Positions 25,202 through 34,060 of a stretch of DNA of 64,000 bases are shown here, piece after piece (position 1 is the first letter of the stretch; every line of letters starts with the position of its first letter). The stretch spans positions 124,001 through 188,000 of the forward strand of contig FREY01000004.1 of NCBI GenBank assembly GCA_900143635.1, in the 5' to 3' direction. Made by a program: the position numbers and the translations under genes. The notes beneath the pieces were generated by a model that worked only from the letters and a program-made list of their open reading frames with translations, did no database searches and was not told where the DNA came from. This stretch comes from Rhodobacteraceae bacterium Alg231-04. GTDB taxonomy: Bacteria > Pseudomonadota > Alphaproteobacteria > Rhodobacterales > Rhodobacteraceae.

Positions 25202-26203
25202 TCAGCCGAGGCGGCCCATGGCGACGGCAACATCCGCCATACGCACCGAGAAACCCCATTCATTGTCATACCAGGCCAGAACGCGGACCATGCGGTCGCC
25301 GACAACGCGGGTCTGATCCGGCGCAAAGATCGAGCTTTCGGGCGAATGGTTGAAGTCGGTGGAGACCAGCGGTGCCGGCTCATAACCCAGCACACCCTTC
25401 ATGTGGGTCTCGGAAGCTTCCTGCATCGCGGCGTTGATCTGCTCGACAGTCACGTCGCGCGCGGCGCGGAACGTCAGGTCCACAGCGGAGACATTCGGGG
25501 TCGGCACGCGGATGGCAGAGCCATCAAGGCGGCCTTTGAGACCCGGCAGCACTTCACCCAGTGCTTTGGCAGCACCGGTGGAGGTGGGGATCATCGACAT
25601 CGCCGCCGCACGGGCGCGGTAAAGATCGTCGTGGCGGCGGTCCAGTGTCGGCTGGTCGCCGGTATAGGCATGGATCGTGGTCATGATGCCACTTTCGATA
25701 CCGAAGGATTCGTCCAGCACCTTGGCCAGCGGCGCCAGGCAGTTGGTGGTGCAGGAGCCGTTGGAAATCATCTTATGCGATGCCTTCAGCTCTTCGTTGT
25801 TGACCCCAAAGACGATGGTCTTGTCGACGTTCTTGCCGGGTGCAGACAGCAGTACCTTTTTGGCACCACGCTCGAGATGCGCCTTGGCCTTTTCACCGTC
25901 GTTGAATTTGCCGGTGCATTCCAGAACCACGTCACAGCCGGACCAGTCGAGGTCTTCCATCTTGTAGGTGGAGAACATCTGCATGTCGCCGCGGCCCAGG
26001 TTCATGGTACCGTTGCCGATGCTGACCTCGCCGGGGAAACGACCATGGATGCTGTCGTATTTGATCAGGTGGGCTGCTGTCTCCAGCGGGCCGGTGGCGT
26101 TCACCTTGACGACTTCGATGTCGTCACGGCCAGAGGCGGCGATGTGGGACAGGGTGCAGCGGCCGATGCGGCCAAAGCCATTGATACCGACTTTGATGGT
26201 CAT
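25202..26203 (-). CDS. gap: Type I glyceraldehyde-3-phosphate dehydrogenase, GapB-like
   Basis: This 333-residue glycolytic or gluconeogenic enzyme interconverts glyceraldehyde-3-phosphate and 1,3-bisphosphoglycerate. The N-terminal GINGFGRIGR Rossmann motif and catalytic Cys151 in SNGSCTTNC are intact. The position that holds the NAD-selective Asp of GapA (after VN) is Ala36 here, in VKVNATGPLETAAHL. This resembles Bacillus GapB (VNASY..), which prefers NADP, so NADP use and a gluconeogenic role are likely (inference from motif). GGAG lies ten bases before the ATG. It is divergent from the DUF808 gene across a region with inverted repeats and is followed by a hairpin and a small membrane protein gene. 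Confidence 0.94.
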   Translation of the reverse strand: MTIKVGINGFGRIGRCTLSHIAASGRDDIEVVKVNATGPLETAAHLIKYDSIHGRFPGEVSIGNGTMNLGRGDMQMFSTYKMEDLDWSGCDVVLECTGKFNDGEKAKAHLERGAKKVLLSAPGKNVDKTIVFGVNNEELKASHKMISNGSCTTNCLAPLAKVLDESFGIESGIMTTIHAYTGDQPTLDRRHDDLYRARAAAMSMIPTSTGAAKALGEVLPGLKGRLDGSAIRVPTPNVSAVDLTFRAARDVTVEQINAAMQEASETHMKGVLGYEPAPLVSTDFNHSPESSIFAPDQTRVVGDRMVRVLAWYDNEWGFSVRMADVAVAMGRLG

Positions 26204-26292
26204 GAGGTCGTCTCCAAGCGAGCAGGTCTTGGACGTTCATATAGGCCGGTGGGGTGTCTCGCTAAAGGGTAAAAGCTCCATTAATCCAAACT

Positions 26293-26369
26293 GTTAGCGC
26301 AAAACATTACCGTTGGCGGTAACGGTGGCGGAGCCGGTTTCGATAACGGAAATTTACGGTGGCGCTAAC
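26293..26369. promoter_or_regulatory. Inverted and direct repeats between gap and the DUF808 gene
   Basis: GTTAGCGC (26293-26300) and GCGCTAAC (26362-26369) are perfect inverted partners 62 bases apart. Between them TTACCG-TTGG-CGGTAA (26307-26322) is a perfect palindrome and ACGGTGGCG occurs twice. The GTTAGCGC/GCGCTAAC core resembles LacI-family operators (consensus of the type GTTAGCGCTAAC). The sites could control gap, the DUF808 gene or both. Confidence 0.5.
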
Positions 26370-26436
26370 GGTTGCGGTGACTTCAATTTCCGCTAGGCTG
26401 CAGCGCAGGAAGAACGCGCGAAAAGGGTATTGGTCG

Positions 26437-27408
26437 ATGAGCGGATTGCTGGCGCTGCTGGATGATGTGGCAGGGATTGCCAAAGTGGCTGCGGCCTCGG
26501 TTGATGATGTGGCGGCGGCGGCCGGCAAGGCGGGCGCCAAGACCGCCGGGGTGATCATTGATGATGCCGCGGTGACGCCCAAATACCTGCAAGGTTTTGC
26601 CCCTGCGCGCGAACTGCCGGTGATCTGGCGGATTACCCGCGGCTCTCTGTTCAACAAGCTGATCCTGTTGATGCCGGTGGCGATGCTGCTGGCAAATTTT
26701 GCGCCTTGGGCCATCACGCCCTTGCTGATGCTGGGCGGGGGATATCTGTGCTTTGAGGGAGCCGAGAAGATCTTTCATGTGCTGTTCCCCCATGGCAGCC
26801 ACGTTATCGAAGAAGACATGAGCATCAAGGATCCGGGCCATCTGGAAGAACAGAAGATCAAAGGTGCGATCAAGACTGATTTCATCCTGTCGGCGGAGAT
26901 TATGACCATCGCGCTGGCCGCCATCGAGGCCCCGACGGTGTGGATGCAGGCGGCAACTCTGGCAGTGGTCGCTATTGGCGTGACGCTGGCCGTTTATGGC
27001 TCGGTCGCATTGATCGTGAAAATGGACGACGTGGGTCTGTTTCTGGCGAAACACGCGCCGACGCCTATCGGGCGCGGGCTGGGGCGCGGGCTGGTGCGGT
27101 TCATGCCGGTGCTGCTGAAGATCCTCTCCGTTGTGGGCACCGCCGCCATGCTTTGGGTTGGCGGATCGATCATCGTGCACGGGCTAGAGGTTCTGGGCTT
27201 TGGCTGGCTGGGCCATCACATCCATGACTTGGCCTATGCGGCGGGCCATGCTGTATCCGAAGACTGGATGGGCGTCACTGAATGGGTGGCCAAGGCGGGC
27301 ATGGACGGTGTGTTTGGTCTGGCGCTGGGGCTGGCGCTGATCCCGGTGGTGACTAAGGTGATCGGGCCGGTGATGGGGATGTTCAAAGGCGAAAAAGCCA
27401 GTCACTGA
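26437..27408 (+). CDS. DUF808 family membrane protein (YedI type)
   Basis: A 323-residue inner-membrane protein of the DUF808 (YedI) family. The N-terminus reads LLALLDDVAGIAKVAAASVDD, followed by several hydrophobic helices (about 75-110, 155-190, 212-240, 280-310). Function is unknown; some members are linked to ion or osmotic stress by location only. The start at 26437 gives the family's usual first residues, with a weak AAAAGGG upstream; the frame extends to 26359. It is divergent from gap over 233 bases of repeat-rich DNA. Confidence 0.82.
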   Translation: MSGLLALLDDVAGIAKVAAASVDDVAAAAGKAGAKTAGVIIDDAAVTPKYLQGFAPARELPVIWRITRGSLFNKLILLMPVAMLLANFAPWAITPLLMLGGGYLCFEGAEKIFHVLFPHGSHVIEEDMSIKDPGHLEEQKIKGAIKTDFILSAEIMTIALAAIEAPTVWMQAATLAVVAIGVTLAVYGSVALIVKMDDVGLFLAKHAPTPIGRGLGRGLVRFMPVLLKILSVVGTAAMLWVGGSIIVHGLEVLGFGWLGHHIHDLAYAAGHAVSEDWMGVTEWVAKAGMDGVFGLALGLALIPVVTKVIGPVMGMFKGEKASH

Positions 27409-27464
27409 ACGCGCCAAGGCTTTAGCCGGGGCATGGCCGCTGTGACCCCATTGCGCAGATTGAA

Positions 27465-27869
27465 ATGAGATCAAAAGTTATTTCCATGAATATAAACCCT
27501 GAATCAGGCTGCAGGTTTTGCCGCCAAAACAACCTTGTGATTGATCGGCCCTTGCTCATTTTGCAGCGGTTTTTCATCTTGGGGTCAATTGAAGAACATA
27601 GACCCCATCAAGCGATGATCGTTCCTCACCGGCATATCGAAACCCCGTTTGAGCTAGGTGCGGACGAGTGGTCGGAAATTGGCGAGGCGCTTGCCTTCGT
27701 CAAAACCCGCTTTGACAAGGCTGGTGCAGATGGCTTTACTGTCGGCTGGAATGCCGGCGCTGTTGCAGGTCAGGATGTGTTTCATGCTCATCTGCATGTG
27801 ATTGCGCGCTTCGAAGGTGAGCCATCTGAAGGTCTGGGTATCCATGCGCTATTTAGATCGGGAAGATGA
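27465..27869 (+). CDS. HIT family hydrolase
   Basis: This 134-residue histidine-triad protein shows HAHLHVI near residues 107-113, the His-x-His-x-His core used to hydrolyse nucleoside phosphates or phosphoramidates. A Cys pair sits early in SGCRFCRQ. The start is either 27465 or the ATG at 27486 (MNINPESG); neither has a good ribosome binding site. The first 150 bases are lower in GC than neighbours, which may mean recent acquisition. Downstream DNA carries two GC-rich hairpins. Confidence 0.83.
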   Translation: MRSKVISMNINPESGCRFCRQNNLVIDRPLLILQRFFILGSIEEHRPHQAMIVPHRHIETPFELGADEWSEIGEALAFVKTRFDKAGADGFTVGWNAGAVAGQDVFHAHLHVIARFEGEPSEGLGIHALFRSGR

Positions 27870-27904
27870 TGAAGGGCGGAACTGTCCGCGGATGGATCAT
27901 CGCG

Positions 27905-27949
27905 CACGGGCAGCGCCCGGACCGACCCCACGGGGAGGGCGCTATACGC
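27905..27949. repeat. Pair of extragenic hairpins
   Basis: CGGGC-AGC-GCCCG (27905-27917) and GGGCG-CTATA-CGCCC (27935-27949) follow the HIT gene. The first shares a GGGC-AGC-GCCC core with 13088-13104, so these may belong to a repeat family of this genome. Confidence 0.45.
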
Positions 27950-27997
27950 CCACCCCTCGGCCCGGGCGCGGCGGTTGCGGATAGGACAGGGCAAAAG

Positions 27998-28027
27998 AAA
28001 AGGGGCACCCGTTTGGGTGCCCCTTTC
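27998..28027 (-). terminator. Terminator of the transketolase gene
   Basis: GGGGCACCC and GGGTGCCCC (28002-28023) pair around GTTT. On the minus strand it ends in CCCCTTTTC. It begins 20 bases after the transketolase stop. Confidence 0.85.
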
Positions 28028-28047
28028 TATTTCAATCTGTGAGCGGT

Positions 28048-30078
28048 TCAGCCCAGCAGCTCTTTCACCGTGGCCACGGTGTTGTCCGCGGTGATGCCGA
28101 ACTTCTCGAACAGCTCACCGGCCGGCGCAGAGGCGCCGAAGCGATCCATGCCGACGAAGGCGGATTTCTTCTCCTGGCCGCGCTCGCCCATCAGCAGGCG
28201 GTCCCAGCCGCCGGCACGCATGGCGGCCTCGATACCGACACGCACGGGGCCTGCGGGCAGGACCTTGCGGCGGTAGGCTTCGTCCTGCTCGGCGAACAGC
28301 TCCATGCAGGGCATGGAGACGACGCGGGTGCCGATGCCTTGCTCTTCCAGCTTGGCCTTGGCCTCCATCGCTGTCGAGACTTCGGAACCGGTGGCGATCA
28401 GGATCACCTGACGCTTGGCCTCTGCCTCGGCCAGAACATAACCACCTTTGGCGGTCAGGTTGTTCAGCTTATGCTCGGTGCGCACAGTGGGCAGGTTTTG
28501 ACGGGTCAGGGCCAGCACAGAAGGCGTCTCCTGCGAGGTCAGCGCGACTTCCCATGCTTCGGCGGTTTCCACCACATCGGCGGGGCGGAACACATAGGTG
28601 TTCGGGGTCGCGCGGCAGATTGCCAGATGTTCGACGGGCTGGTGGGTCGGGCCGTCTTCGCCGACGCCGATCGAATCGTGGGTCATCACGAATACAGTCG
28701 GGATCTTCGACAGGGCCGCCAGACGCATCGAGGGGCGCGCGTAGTCGGTGAAGCAGAAGAAGGTGCCGCCGTAAGCGCGCACGCCGCCGTGCAGGACCAT
28801 GCCGTTCATTGCAGCGGCCATGCCGTGCTCGCGGATGCCCCAATAGACGTAGCGGCCCTTGCGGTTGTCGGTGTCAAAGACGCCCAGATCACCGGTCTTG
28901 GTGTTGTTGGACCCGGTGAGGTCGGCAGAGCCACCCACGGTTTCCGGCATCAGCGGGTTGATCACGGCGAGGGCCATTTCCGACGCCTTACGTGTCGCAA
29001 CCTTGGGCTGGTCTTCGCTGGCCTGCTTCTTCAGCGCCTTAATGGCGGCCGAGAGCTTCTTCGGAGCTTCCAGCGCATAGGCGCGCATGAAACGGTCTTG
29101 TTTCTGCTGCGAAGTCTCGGCAAAACGCGCTTCCCAGGCTTCGCGGTCGGATTTGCCTTTGGTGCCGATCTCTTCCCACTGGGATTTAATTGCGGCGGGC
29201 ACTTCGAACGGGCCGGTGGTCCAGCCGTAGGCGGCTTTAGCGGCGGCCATTTGATCGGCGTCGGTCAGCGCGCCGTGACCCTTGGAGGTGTCCTGTGCGG
29301 CGTGGCCAATGGCGATATGGGTTTTGCAGGCGATCATCGAAGGCTTCTTCGATTTCTTCGCCGCCACAATGGCTTCGTCGATGGCCTTGGGATCGTGGCC
29401 ATCGATTTCCAGAACCTGCCAGCCCGACGCCTTGAAGCGCTGGATTTGGTTGGTGCGGTCGGACAGCTCAACCGTGCCGTCGATGGTGATATTGTTGTTG
29501 TCCCAGAAGACAACCAGCTTGCCCAGAGAATGGCGGCCGGCAAGGCCGATGGCCTCTTGGCTGATGCCTTCCATCAGGCAGCCGTCGCCGGCGATGACAT
29601 AGGTGTGGTGGTCGACAACCTTGCGGCCGTACTGGGCGCGCTGCATTTCTTCGGCCATGGCGAAACCCACGGCGTTGGCAATGCCCTGACCCAGCGGGCC
29701 GGTGGTGGTTTCAACCGCGTCCAGCAGGAAGTTCTCGGGATGACCGGCCGTCAGGGCGCCCATCTGGCGGAAGTTCTTCACCTGCTCCAGCGTCACCTGT
29801 TCGTCACCCAGAAGATAGAGCAGCGAATAGATCAGCATCGAGCCGTGACCGGCGGACAGGATGAACCGGTCGCGGTCCGGCCATTTCGGTGCGGATACAT
29901 CAAATTTGAGGTGCTTTTCAAACAGCACGGTGGCGACATCTGCCATGCCCATCGGCATACCGGAGTGGCCGGAATTGGCGGCGGCAACGGCGTCGAGGGT
30001 CAGGGCGCGGATGGCCGCAGCCTTGTCCCAATGTTCAGGATTGGCGGTGCGCAGGGCGTTCAGGTCCACTTGGGTCAT
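28048..30078 (-). CDS. tkt: Transketolase
   Basis: A 676-residue thiamine diphosphate enzyme that moves two-carbon units between sugar phosphates in the pentose phosphate pathway. Motifs are [14 protein letters not shown] near 29-42, the TPP-binding GDGCLMEG near 156-163 with NNNIT, the catalytic-Glu segment [14 protein letters not shown] near 415-428, and [14 protein letters not shown] after it. The start at 30078 ([20 protein letters not shown]) matches relatives; the ribosome binding site AAAGGA abuts the ATG. The open frame extends to 30318, but that part runs into the divergent coiled-coil gene. A terminator follows it, and gap lies 2 kb further on the same strand. Confidence 0.96.
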   Translation of the reverse strand: MTQVDLNALRTANPEHWDKAAAIRALTLDAVAAANSGHSGMPMGMADVATVLFEKHLKFDVSAPKWPDRDRFILSAGHGSMLIYSLLYLLGDEQVTLEQVKNFRQMGALTAGHPENFLLDAVETTTGPLGQGIANAVGFAMAEEMQRAQYGRKVVDHHTYVIAGDGCLMEGISQEAIGLAGRHSLGKLVVFWDNNNITIDGTVELSDRTNQIQRFKASGWQVLEIDGHDPKAIDEAIVAAKKSKKPSMIACKTHIAIGHAAQDTSKGHGALTDADQMAAAKAAYGWTTGPFEVPAAIKSQWEEIGTKGKSDREAWEARFAETSQQKQDRFMRAYALEAPKKLSAAIKALKKQASEDQPKVATRKASEMALAVINPLMPETVGGSADLTGSNNTKTGDLGVFDTDNRKGRYVYWGIREHGMAAAMNGMVLHGGVRAYGGTFFCFTDYARPSMRLAALSKIPTVFVMTHDSIGVGEDGPTHQPVEHLAICRATPNTYVFRPADVVETAEAWEVALTSQETPSVLALTRQNLPTVRTEHKLNNLTAKGGYVLAEAEAKRQVILIATGSEVSTAMEAKAKLEEQGIGTRVVSMPCMELFAEQDEAYRRKVLPAGPVRVGIEAAMRAGGWDRLLMGERGQEKKSAFVGMDRFGASAPAGELFEKFGITADNTVATVKELLG

Positions 30079-30316
30079 TCCTTTGACTGTCCGGAAGTTA
30101 CCGCGCTCAATATCAGCCGGCGGGCAAAGATCAAGCGCCGGCAGCATCCGCAGGGGCCTGATGCGCGGTTTCGCAGCACATACGGGCGGGGCAGGCGGTT
30201 GAATGCAAACCTTGGGTGATTTACTCCTTGGGTAGATAGACTGGCTAGGCCTCGTTCCTTTGGTGCGATTCGTGCAAGGGGTGAGGGGCAAAAGGCTGCA
30301 AAGGCGGGAAACAGGC

Positions 30317-31123
30317 ATGAGCGAAATCGAGGAACTTCAGGGCCGGATCGCGGCTGCGATGGACCGGATCGGTGCGGGTATCGGCGCGCTATCGGCGACA
30401 CCAGAAGCGACGGACGACGGCGATCTGACGCAGGAACTGGAAGAAGAGCGGCTGGCCAATGCGCAGCTTGAGGAACGGCTAAAGAAGCTGAAGGGCGAAA
30501 TGGTTGCCCTAAAGGAGTCCACCCCACCCCCGGTCGAGGCTGACAGCGCCGAACTGGACGCGCTGCGCGCCGAGGTAGAGCTGCTGCGCAATGAGGTCGG
30601 CAACCCCGATGAGGCCGCAGGTCTGAAGGCAGAGGTCGCGCGGCTGACCGCCGCGCTGGATGCGGCCCATGACGCGTCGGCTGAAACAGATCCGTTGGAA
30701 GAACGAATTTCCGCCCTCACTACAGAAAACTCGGTTCTGCATGCAGAGGTCACAACGCTTCAGGATCGTCTGGACACGATGGACCAGACTGCGGCTCCTG
30801 CTGTGGCACATGCACCGCAGAGTGACGCCGAGGCCGAACTGGCCCGCCAAAACGACATGCTGGTGAAACTGGACAGTGAGCTGCAACGCCTGCGCGGTGC
30901 CAACGAAGAGCTGGTCACTGCCAATGAGGCCCTGCGCGCGGCCAGCGCCCAAGGCCTGGCCGATCCCGAGCTGATCAACAACGCCATGGTGGCCGAAATC
31001 GAAGGTCTGCGCGCGGCGCAGGCCACCGATCAGGCGCAGATCAATGCGGTGCTGGCGCGGCTTGAACCACTGCTGGAAGGCGCTGCTGCGATGCCCAATA
31101 TGCCCGAAGGGGAGGAACAGTAA
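30317..31123 (+). CDS. Coiled-coil protein upstream of zapA (ZauP-like candidate)
   Basis: The 268-residue protein is almost entirely Ala, Glu, Leu and Asp rich with heptad patterns (for example [20 protein letters not shown] near 43-62, and [16 protein letters not shown] near 140-155). It is a long coiled coil with short breaks and no membrane segment. Its stop overlaps the zapA ATG by one base, so the two are translationally coupled. In Caulobacter, ZauP is a coiled-coil protein encoded with zapA that works with ZapA to focus the Z-ring; position and fold make this a likely equivalent, but sequence identity is not shown here. It starts at 30317 ([15 protein letters not shown]), divergent from tkt. 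Confidence 0.75.
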   Translation: MSEIEELQGRIAAAMDRIGAGIGALSATPEATDDGDLTQELEEERLANAQLEERLKKLKGEMVALKESTPPPVEADSAELDALRAEVELLRNEVGNPDEAAGLKAEVARLTAALDAAHDASAETDPLEERISALTTENSVLHAEVTTLQDRLDTMDQTAAPAVAHAPQSDAEAELARQNDMLVKLDSELQRLRGANEELVTANEALRAASAQGLADPELINNAMVAEIEGLRAAQATDQAQINAVLARLEPLLEGAAAMPNMPEGEEQ

Positions 31124-31545
31124 TGCCCGAAGTGACCATTCATATCGGCGGCCGCGGCTTTGAAGTCTCCTGCCAGGAGGGCGAGCAAAGTTATCTGCAT
31201 TCCGCCGCCAAAATGCTGGATGACGAAGCACAGGTGCTGTCCGATCAGATCGGCCGAATGCCTGAGGCGCGGATGCTGCTGATGGCCGGCCTGATGCTGG
31301 CCGATAAAACCTCTGCCGAGGAAGAACGCGCAAACGAGCTGGAAGGCATCCTTGCCGGGATCAAGGAACAGCTGGCCGCCAAGGACGCCGAAATCGCTGA
31401 GCTGCGCGCCGCCCCTGCGCCGGAACCGGAACGGATCGAAGTGCCGGTGGTGCCGCCGCAATTGCCCGAAGCGCTGGCCGAACTGGCCGCCCGCGCCGAA
31501 GCCATGGCGCAGCAGGTCGAGGAAAAGGCCGAGGCCGCAGGCTGA
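31123..31545 (+). CDS. zapA: Cell division protein ZapA
   Basis: A 140-residue ZapA. The N-terminal globular domain begins VTIHIGGRGFEVSCQEGEQSYLHSAAKMLD (first 30 residues, summarised), followed by the coiled-coil helix MLLMAGLMLADKTSAEEERANELE near 49-72. ZapA cross-links FtsZ filaments at the division site. The C-terminal 50 residues, Pro and Ala rich, extend beyond the usual 100-110 residues of ZapA and vary in this family. It overlaps the coiled-coil gene by one base and is followed by a terminator. Known synteny of zapA with a 6S RNA gene was looked for and is not supported here. Confidence 0.9.
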   Translation: MPEVTIHIGGRGFEVSCQEGEQSYLHSAAKMLDDEAQVLSDQIGRMPEARMLLMAGLMLADKTSAEEERANELEGILAGIKEQLAAKDAEIAELRAAPAPEPERIEVPVVPPQLPEALAELAARAEAMAQQVEEKAEAAG

Positions 31546-31587
31546 GATAAGCCACAATTGGCTGATAACAGACACCCGAATAAGCCA

Positions 31588-31625
31588 AAAACCGCCCGGT
31601 CGCAGGACCGTGGCGGTTTTTCCAT
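31588..31625 (+). terminator. Terminator of zapA
   Basis: AAAACCGCC (31588-31596) pairs with GGCGGTTTT (31612-31620), extended by CGGTC/GACCG around a GCAG loop, with TTTTTCC after it. It lies 42 bases after the zapA stop. Confidence 0.85.
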
Positions 31626-31710
31626 TTTCTGGCGGCGGAAATCCAACCGCCAATCGTTACATGACTGCGCGAAGGACGAAGAATGAGTAACGAAGTTAGG
31701 ATGATTGAAC

Positions 31711-32256
31711 ATGGGCCAAGTGAAACAGGTGCAAAACTATGATGTGCTGTCACGGCTGAACCACTGGCTGGTCGCGGCGCTCTTTTTGGCGGTGTTTGTT
31801 GTTGGGTTTGCTGCCTTCGAATTCATGCCCGATGGCGAGACAAGGGGCGCGATGATCGGGCTGCACAAGGGCTTGGGTGTCGTGGTGCTGATCCTTGGTG
31901 CTTGGCGGGTGTTCTACCGCTTGAAGCAAGGATTTCTGGCCGAGGCCTCGACCATGCCGCGCTGGCAGGAAGTCTCTGCCAAGCTGGTGCATTGGCTTCT
32001 GCTGGCCGGTATCATTCTGTTTCCGGTATCTGGCATGATCGGATCCCATTTTGGCGGTCGTGAGGTGGCGGTGATGGGGCTGTTTACTATCCCGGCCGGG
32101 CCAAAGGTCGAATGGCTGAGCACAATCGGCTACGGCGTCCATGTGCCACTTGCCTATCTGACCCTGGCTGCATTGCTGCTGCATGTCGGTGGCGCGCTGA
32201 AGCATCACATCATCGATAAGGATGCAACGCTCACCCGGATGCTGGGCCGCAGCTGA
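31711..32256 (+). CDS. Cytochrome b561 family protein
   Basis: This 181-residue inner-membrane protein has four hydrophobic helices (about 14-36, 46-68, 88-108, 145-165) and His residues typical of the prokaryotic b561 family: NHW near 17, LHKG near 51, VHWLL near 91 and LLHVGGALKHH near 158-168. It would bind two hemes and pass electrons across the membrane. The start at 31711 has AGGA nine bases upstream; a TTG at 31705 would add two residues. It stands alone between the zapA terminator and a strong bidirectional terminator. Confidence 0.9.
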   Translation: MGQVKQVQNYDVLSRLNHWLVAALFLAVFVVGFAAFEFMPDGETRGAMIGLHKGLGVVVLILGAWRVFYRLKQGFLAEASTMPRWQEVSAKLVHWLLLAGIILFPVSGMIGSHFGGREVAVMGLFTIPAGPKVEWLSTIGYGVHVPLAYLTLAALLLHVGGALKHHIIDKDATLTRMLGRS

Positions 32257-32281
32257 TCCGCCTTGCGGCAATGTTGGAACA

Positions 32282-32315
32282 AAAAAGCCCCCGGAGACTG
32301 CTCCGGGGGCTTTTT
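32282..32315. terminator. Bidirectional terminator between cytochrome b561 and grxD
   Basis: AAAAAGCCCCCGGAG (32282-32296), loop ACTG, CTCCGGGGGCTTTTT (32301-32315) form a 15-pair perfect stem with T-runs on both sides. It serves the plus-strand cytochrome gene and the minus-strand grxD gene. Confidence 0.92.
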
Positions 32316-32339
32316 ACTTCTGGGTCAGATCGTGGCGGT

Positions 32340-32702
32340 TCAGCCGTTGGCTTCGCGGATCTTGTCGGCGGCGTCCTTGTCAAAGGCAACGCCGTTGGTC
32401 TCGAACATGGTGTCCAGCTCGCCGGACAGGGTCATCTCGGTGATGATGTCGCAACCGCCGACGAATTCGCCCTTCACATAGAGCTGCGGAATGGTCGGCC
32501 AGTCCGAGTATTCCTTGATGCCCGAGCGGACCTCTTCATCGGCCAGCACGTTGACGTCGGAATAATCCACGCCCATGTAGTTCAGCACGCCCGCCACGCG
32601 GGAAGAGAAACCGCACTGCGGCATATCTTTGGTGCCCTTCATGAAAAGCACAACGTCACTGGCTTTCACGGTCTCATCGATGCGGGTCTTTACGTCGGTC
32701 AT
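32340..32702 (-). CDS. grxD: Monothiol glutaredoxin (Grx4/GrxD type)
   Basis: A 120-residue CGFS glutaredoxin; the active site CGFS lies at 30-33. These proteins hold a [2Fe-2S] cluster with glutathione and pass it on, often together with Bol[21 protein letters not shown] (near 67-86) is the glutathione-binding loop. It is the last gene of a minus-strand run: purL, Cys-rich protein, bolA, small membrane protein, grxD. The bolA gene lies two genes upstream, so a BolA-Grx partnership is expected (established for the families). The spacing to the gene before it is 177 bases, so it may have its own promoter. Confidence 0.95.
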   Translation of the reverse strand: MTDVKTRIDETVKASDVVLFMKGTKDMPQCGFSSRVAGVLNYMGVDYSDVNVLADEEVRSGIKEYSDWPTIPQLYVKGEFVGGCDIITEMTLSGELDTMFETNGVAFDKDAADKIREANG

Positions 32703-32879
32703 TAGTCCATGTCCTCTTGGCAGTTCCGCCAGCGGCGGTTTACTCGGATATAAGGGAGAAGCTTGAGAAAGGTAAGCCCCGCCATGATTCAGATCACGGC
32801 AGCAGCTGTTTTGAAGTCCTGCACGCTCGCTATATGCGGGGAGTAATAGTTCCGGCGTTTCTCTCTGTGTAACTCGTCT

Positions 32880-33131
32880 CTAGCGAAACAATTTGCCGAG
32901 GCTTTTTCGCCAGTTCCGGTTTTCCTTTAGCCGGTTTTCCTGATGAGTCTGCTCAATGCCACTAATATCGGCGGCCTCAAATCCTGGTTTGCGTTCGATA
33001 TCGCGGCTGTAGAATCCGTCAGGCTGGGACTTGGCCAAAGACCTGCGCTTATTGCGTTTGAAATAAGCTTCTGCACCGATGGCGGCAATGAGTGCCGCCC
33101 CGCCACAGACGATCCACAAGCCGGGGGTCAT
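32880..33131 (-). CDS. Small single-helix membrane protein in the bolA operon
   Basis: This 83-residue ORF has one N-terminal hydrophobic helix (about residues 4-22, LWIVCGGAALIAAIGAEAYF) followed by a basic and polar cytoplasmic tail with RNKRRS. The start overlaps the bolA stop by four bases (ATGA), so it is translated with bolA. Family not recognised; similar small proteins often sit between bolA and grxD in this group. Confidence 0.7.
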   Translation of the reverse strand: MTPGLWIVCGGAALIAAIGAEAYFKRNKRRSLAKSQPDGFYSRDIERKPGFEAADISGIEQTHQENRLKENRNWRKSLGKLFR

Positions 33132-33364
33132 TCCGGTGCCTTTGTGGTCAGGCCTAGGGCGTGCAGCTCTCCATCCGAGCCATCCATTTTGCCCTTCAAG
33201 GCGGCGTAAACCGCGCGCTGCTGCTGGACGCGGTTCTTGCCGCGAAAGCTCTCGTCGATGACCATCGCCGACATATGCACGCCGTCATGACCGCCGACGG
33301 TGATGTCTGCATCCGGAAAGGCTTCGCGCAGCAGGTTTTCGATTTCTTGTGCTTGCATGGGCAT
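33128..33364 (-). CDS. bolA: BolA family protein
   Basis: A 78-residue BolA. The N-terminal helix MQAQEIENLLREAFPDAD leads into the GGHDGVHMSAMVID strand region, which holds a conserved His, and ends in helix RVQQQRAVYAALKGKM. BolA binds monothiol glutaredoxins and modulates iron-sulfur trafficking or transcription. The start may be 33364 or 33358; AAGGA lies about 11 bases upstream of the first. It is coupled to the next gene by ATGA. The Cys-rich gene upstream ends 68 bases away. Confidence 0.93.
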   Translation of the reverse strand: MPMQAQEIENLLREAFPDADITVGGHDGVHMSAMVIDESFRGKNRVQQQRAVYAALKGKMDGSDGELHALGLTTKAPE

Positions 33365-33432
33365 CGAGGTTTGATCCTTGGTGAGTTTGTTACTTAAAAT
33401 GTAGGGACGCGCCGGGTGCTCTGCAAGCGGGA

Positions 33433-34005
33433 TTAGCGGTAGTCCCTTGCAAAGGGGGCGAGTTTTGCTGCGAATTCAGGCAGCCCGGCCAGCGCGTCCT
33501 GCACCGGGTCTTCCTCAAAATCCCAAACCGATTTGGGATTCTCGGGGCAGAGCGCTGCCATGATCGCCAGCCGTTCAGCCTGTAGGTCTTCGGGCAGCGG
33601 CAGGGCGGCGGCCTCCTGCAGGATCAGCAGCGCCTCGTGGATTGGGCGCAGCACCCGCAGGGCGTAGGTCATATGGGTCAGAAGGTCGGGATCATCGCGC
33701 CAGGTTTCACCATCGAACAGGTCTTGGGTGACCCGCTGGCCAGCGCCGGCGCAGGAGTAGGCGACGCAGCCGCGAAAGCCGCTGGCCGTCAGTTTTTCAT
33801 GGATCGTGCAGCCGAAACCACTGCCGAGGTTGGGGCAAACAACATCTGTGTCCTTGGTAAGGCCAAAGTCCTCATGTTCTTCAAAAGGATAGGCCACGCA
33901 GCAGAGGGCGGCGCATCGGCTGCAGTCTTCCGTCAGAACGGGCAGGTTCGGGGCGTTGGCTGGCGCGTCTTGCTGCAACGGTGTGACACCTTTGTTCGAG
34001 GGCAT
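33433..34005 (-). CDS. Cys-rich protein, YkgJ-like metal-binding candidate
   Basis: The 190-residue protein has an N-terminal half rich in Cys: CSRCAALCCVAYPF near 28-41, VCPNLGSGFGCTIH near 56-69, and GFRGCVAYSCAGAGQ near 77-91. Spacing resembles the YkgJ-type zinc or iron-binding domain and the N-terminal part of pentapeptide-repeat proteins of actinomycetes, but no repeats follow here. The C-terminal half is helical. Function unknown. It sits between purL and bolA on the same strand, so a link to metal or iron-sulfur handling is plausible by context only. No strong ribosome binding site is seen. Confidence 0.75.
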   Translation of the reverse strand: MPSNKGVTPLQQDAPANAPNLPVLTEDCSRCAALCCVAYPFEEHEDFGLTKDTDVVCPNLGSGFGCTIHEKLTASGFRGCVAYSCAGAGQRVTQDLFDGETWRDDPDLLTHMTYALRVLRPIHEALLILQEAAALPLPEDLQAERLAIMAALCPENPKSVWDFEEDPVQDALAGLPEFAAKLAPFARDYR

Positions 34006-34060
34006 GATTGGGCAGGGTAAAGCCTGCGCCAGAATTTTTGACCGCTGGGCATCAAATGCA

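Noticed and set aside
27420-28048. Recently transferred island around the HIT gene
   Set aside because: Lower GC over about 150 bases is the only sign; no mobile gene or repeat boundary supports it.
28039-30219. 726-codon plus-strand frame opposite transketolase
   Set aside because: Antisense shadow of a complete transketolase.
31546-31710. 6S RNA gene downstream of zapA
   Set aside because: Synteny with zapA is known in proteobacteria, but a terminator lies 42 bases after zapA and the rest of the 165-base gap cannot hold a 6S-size RNA.
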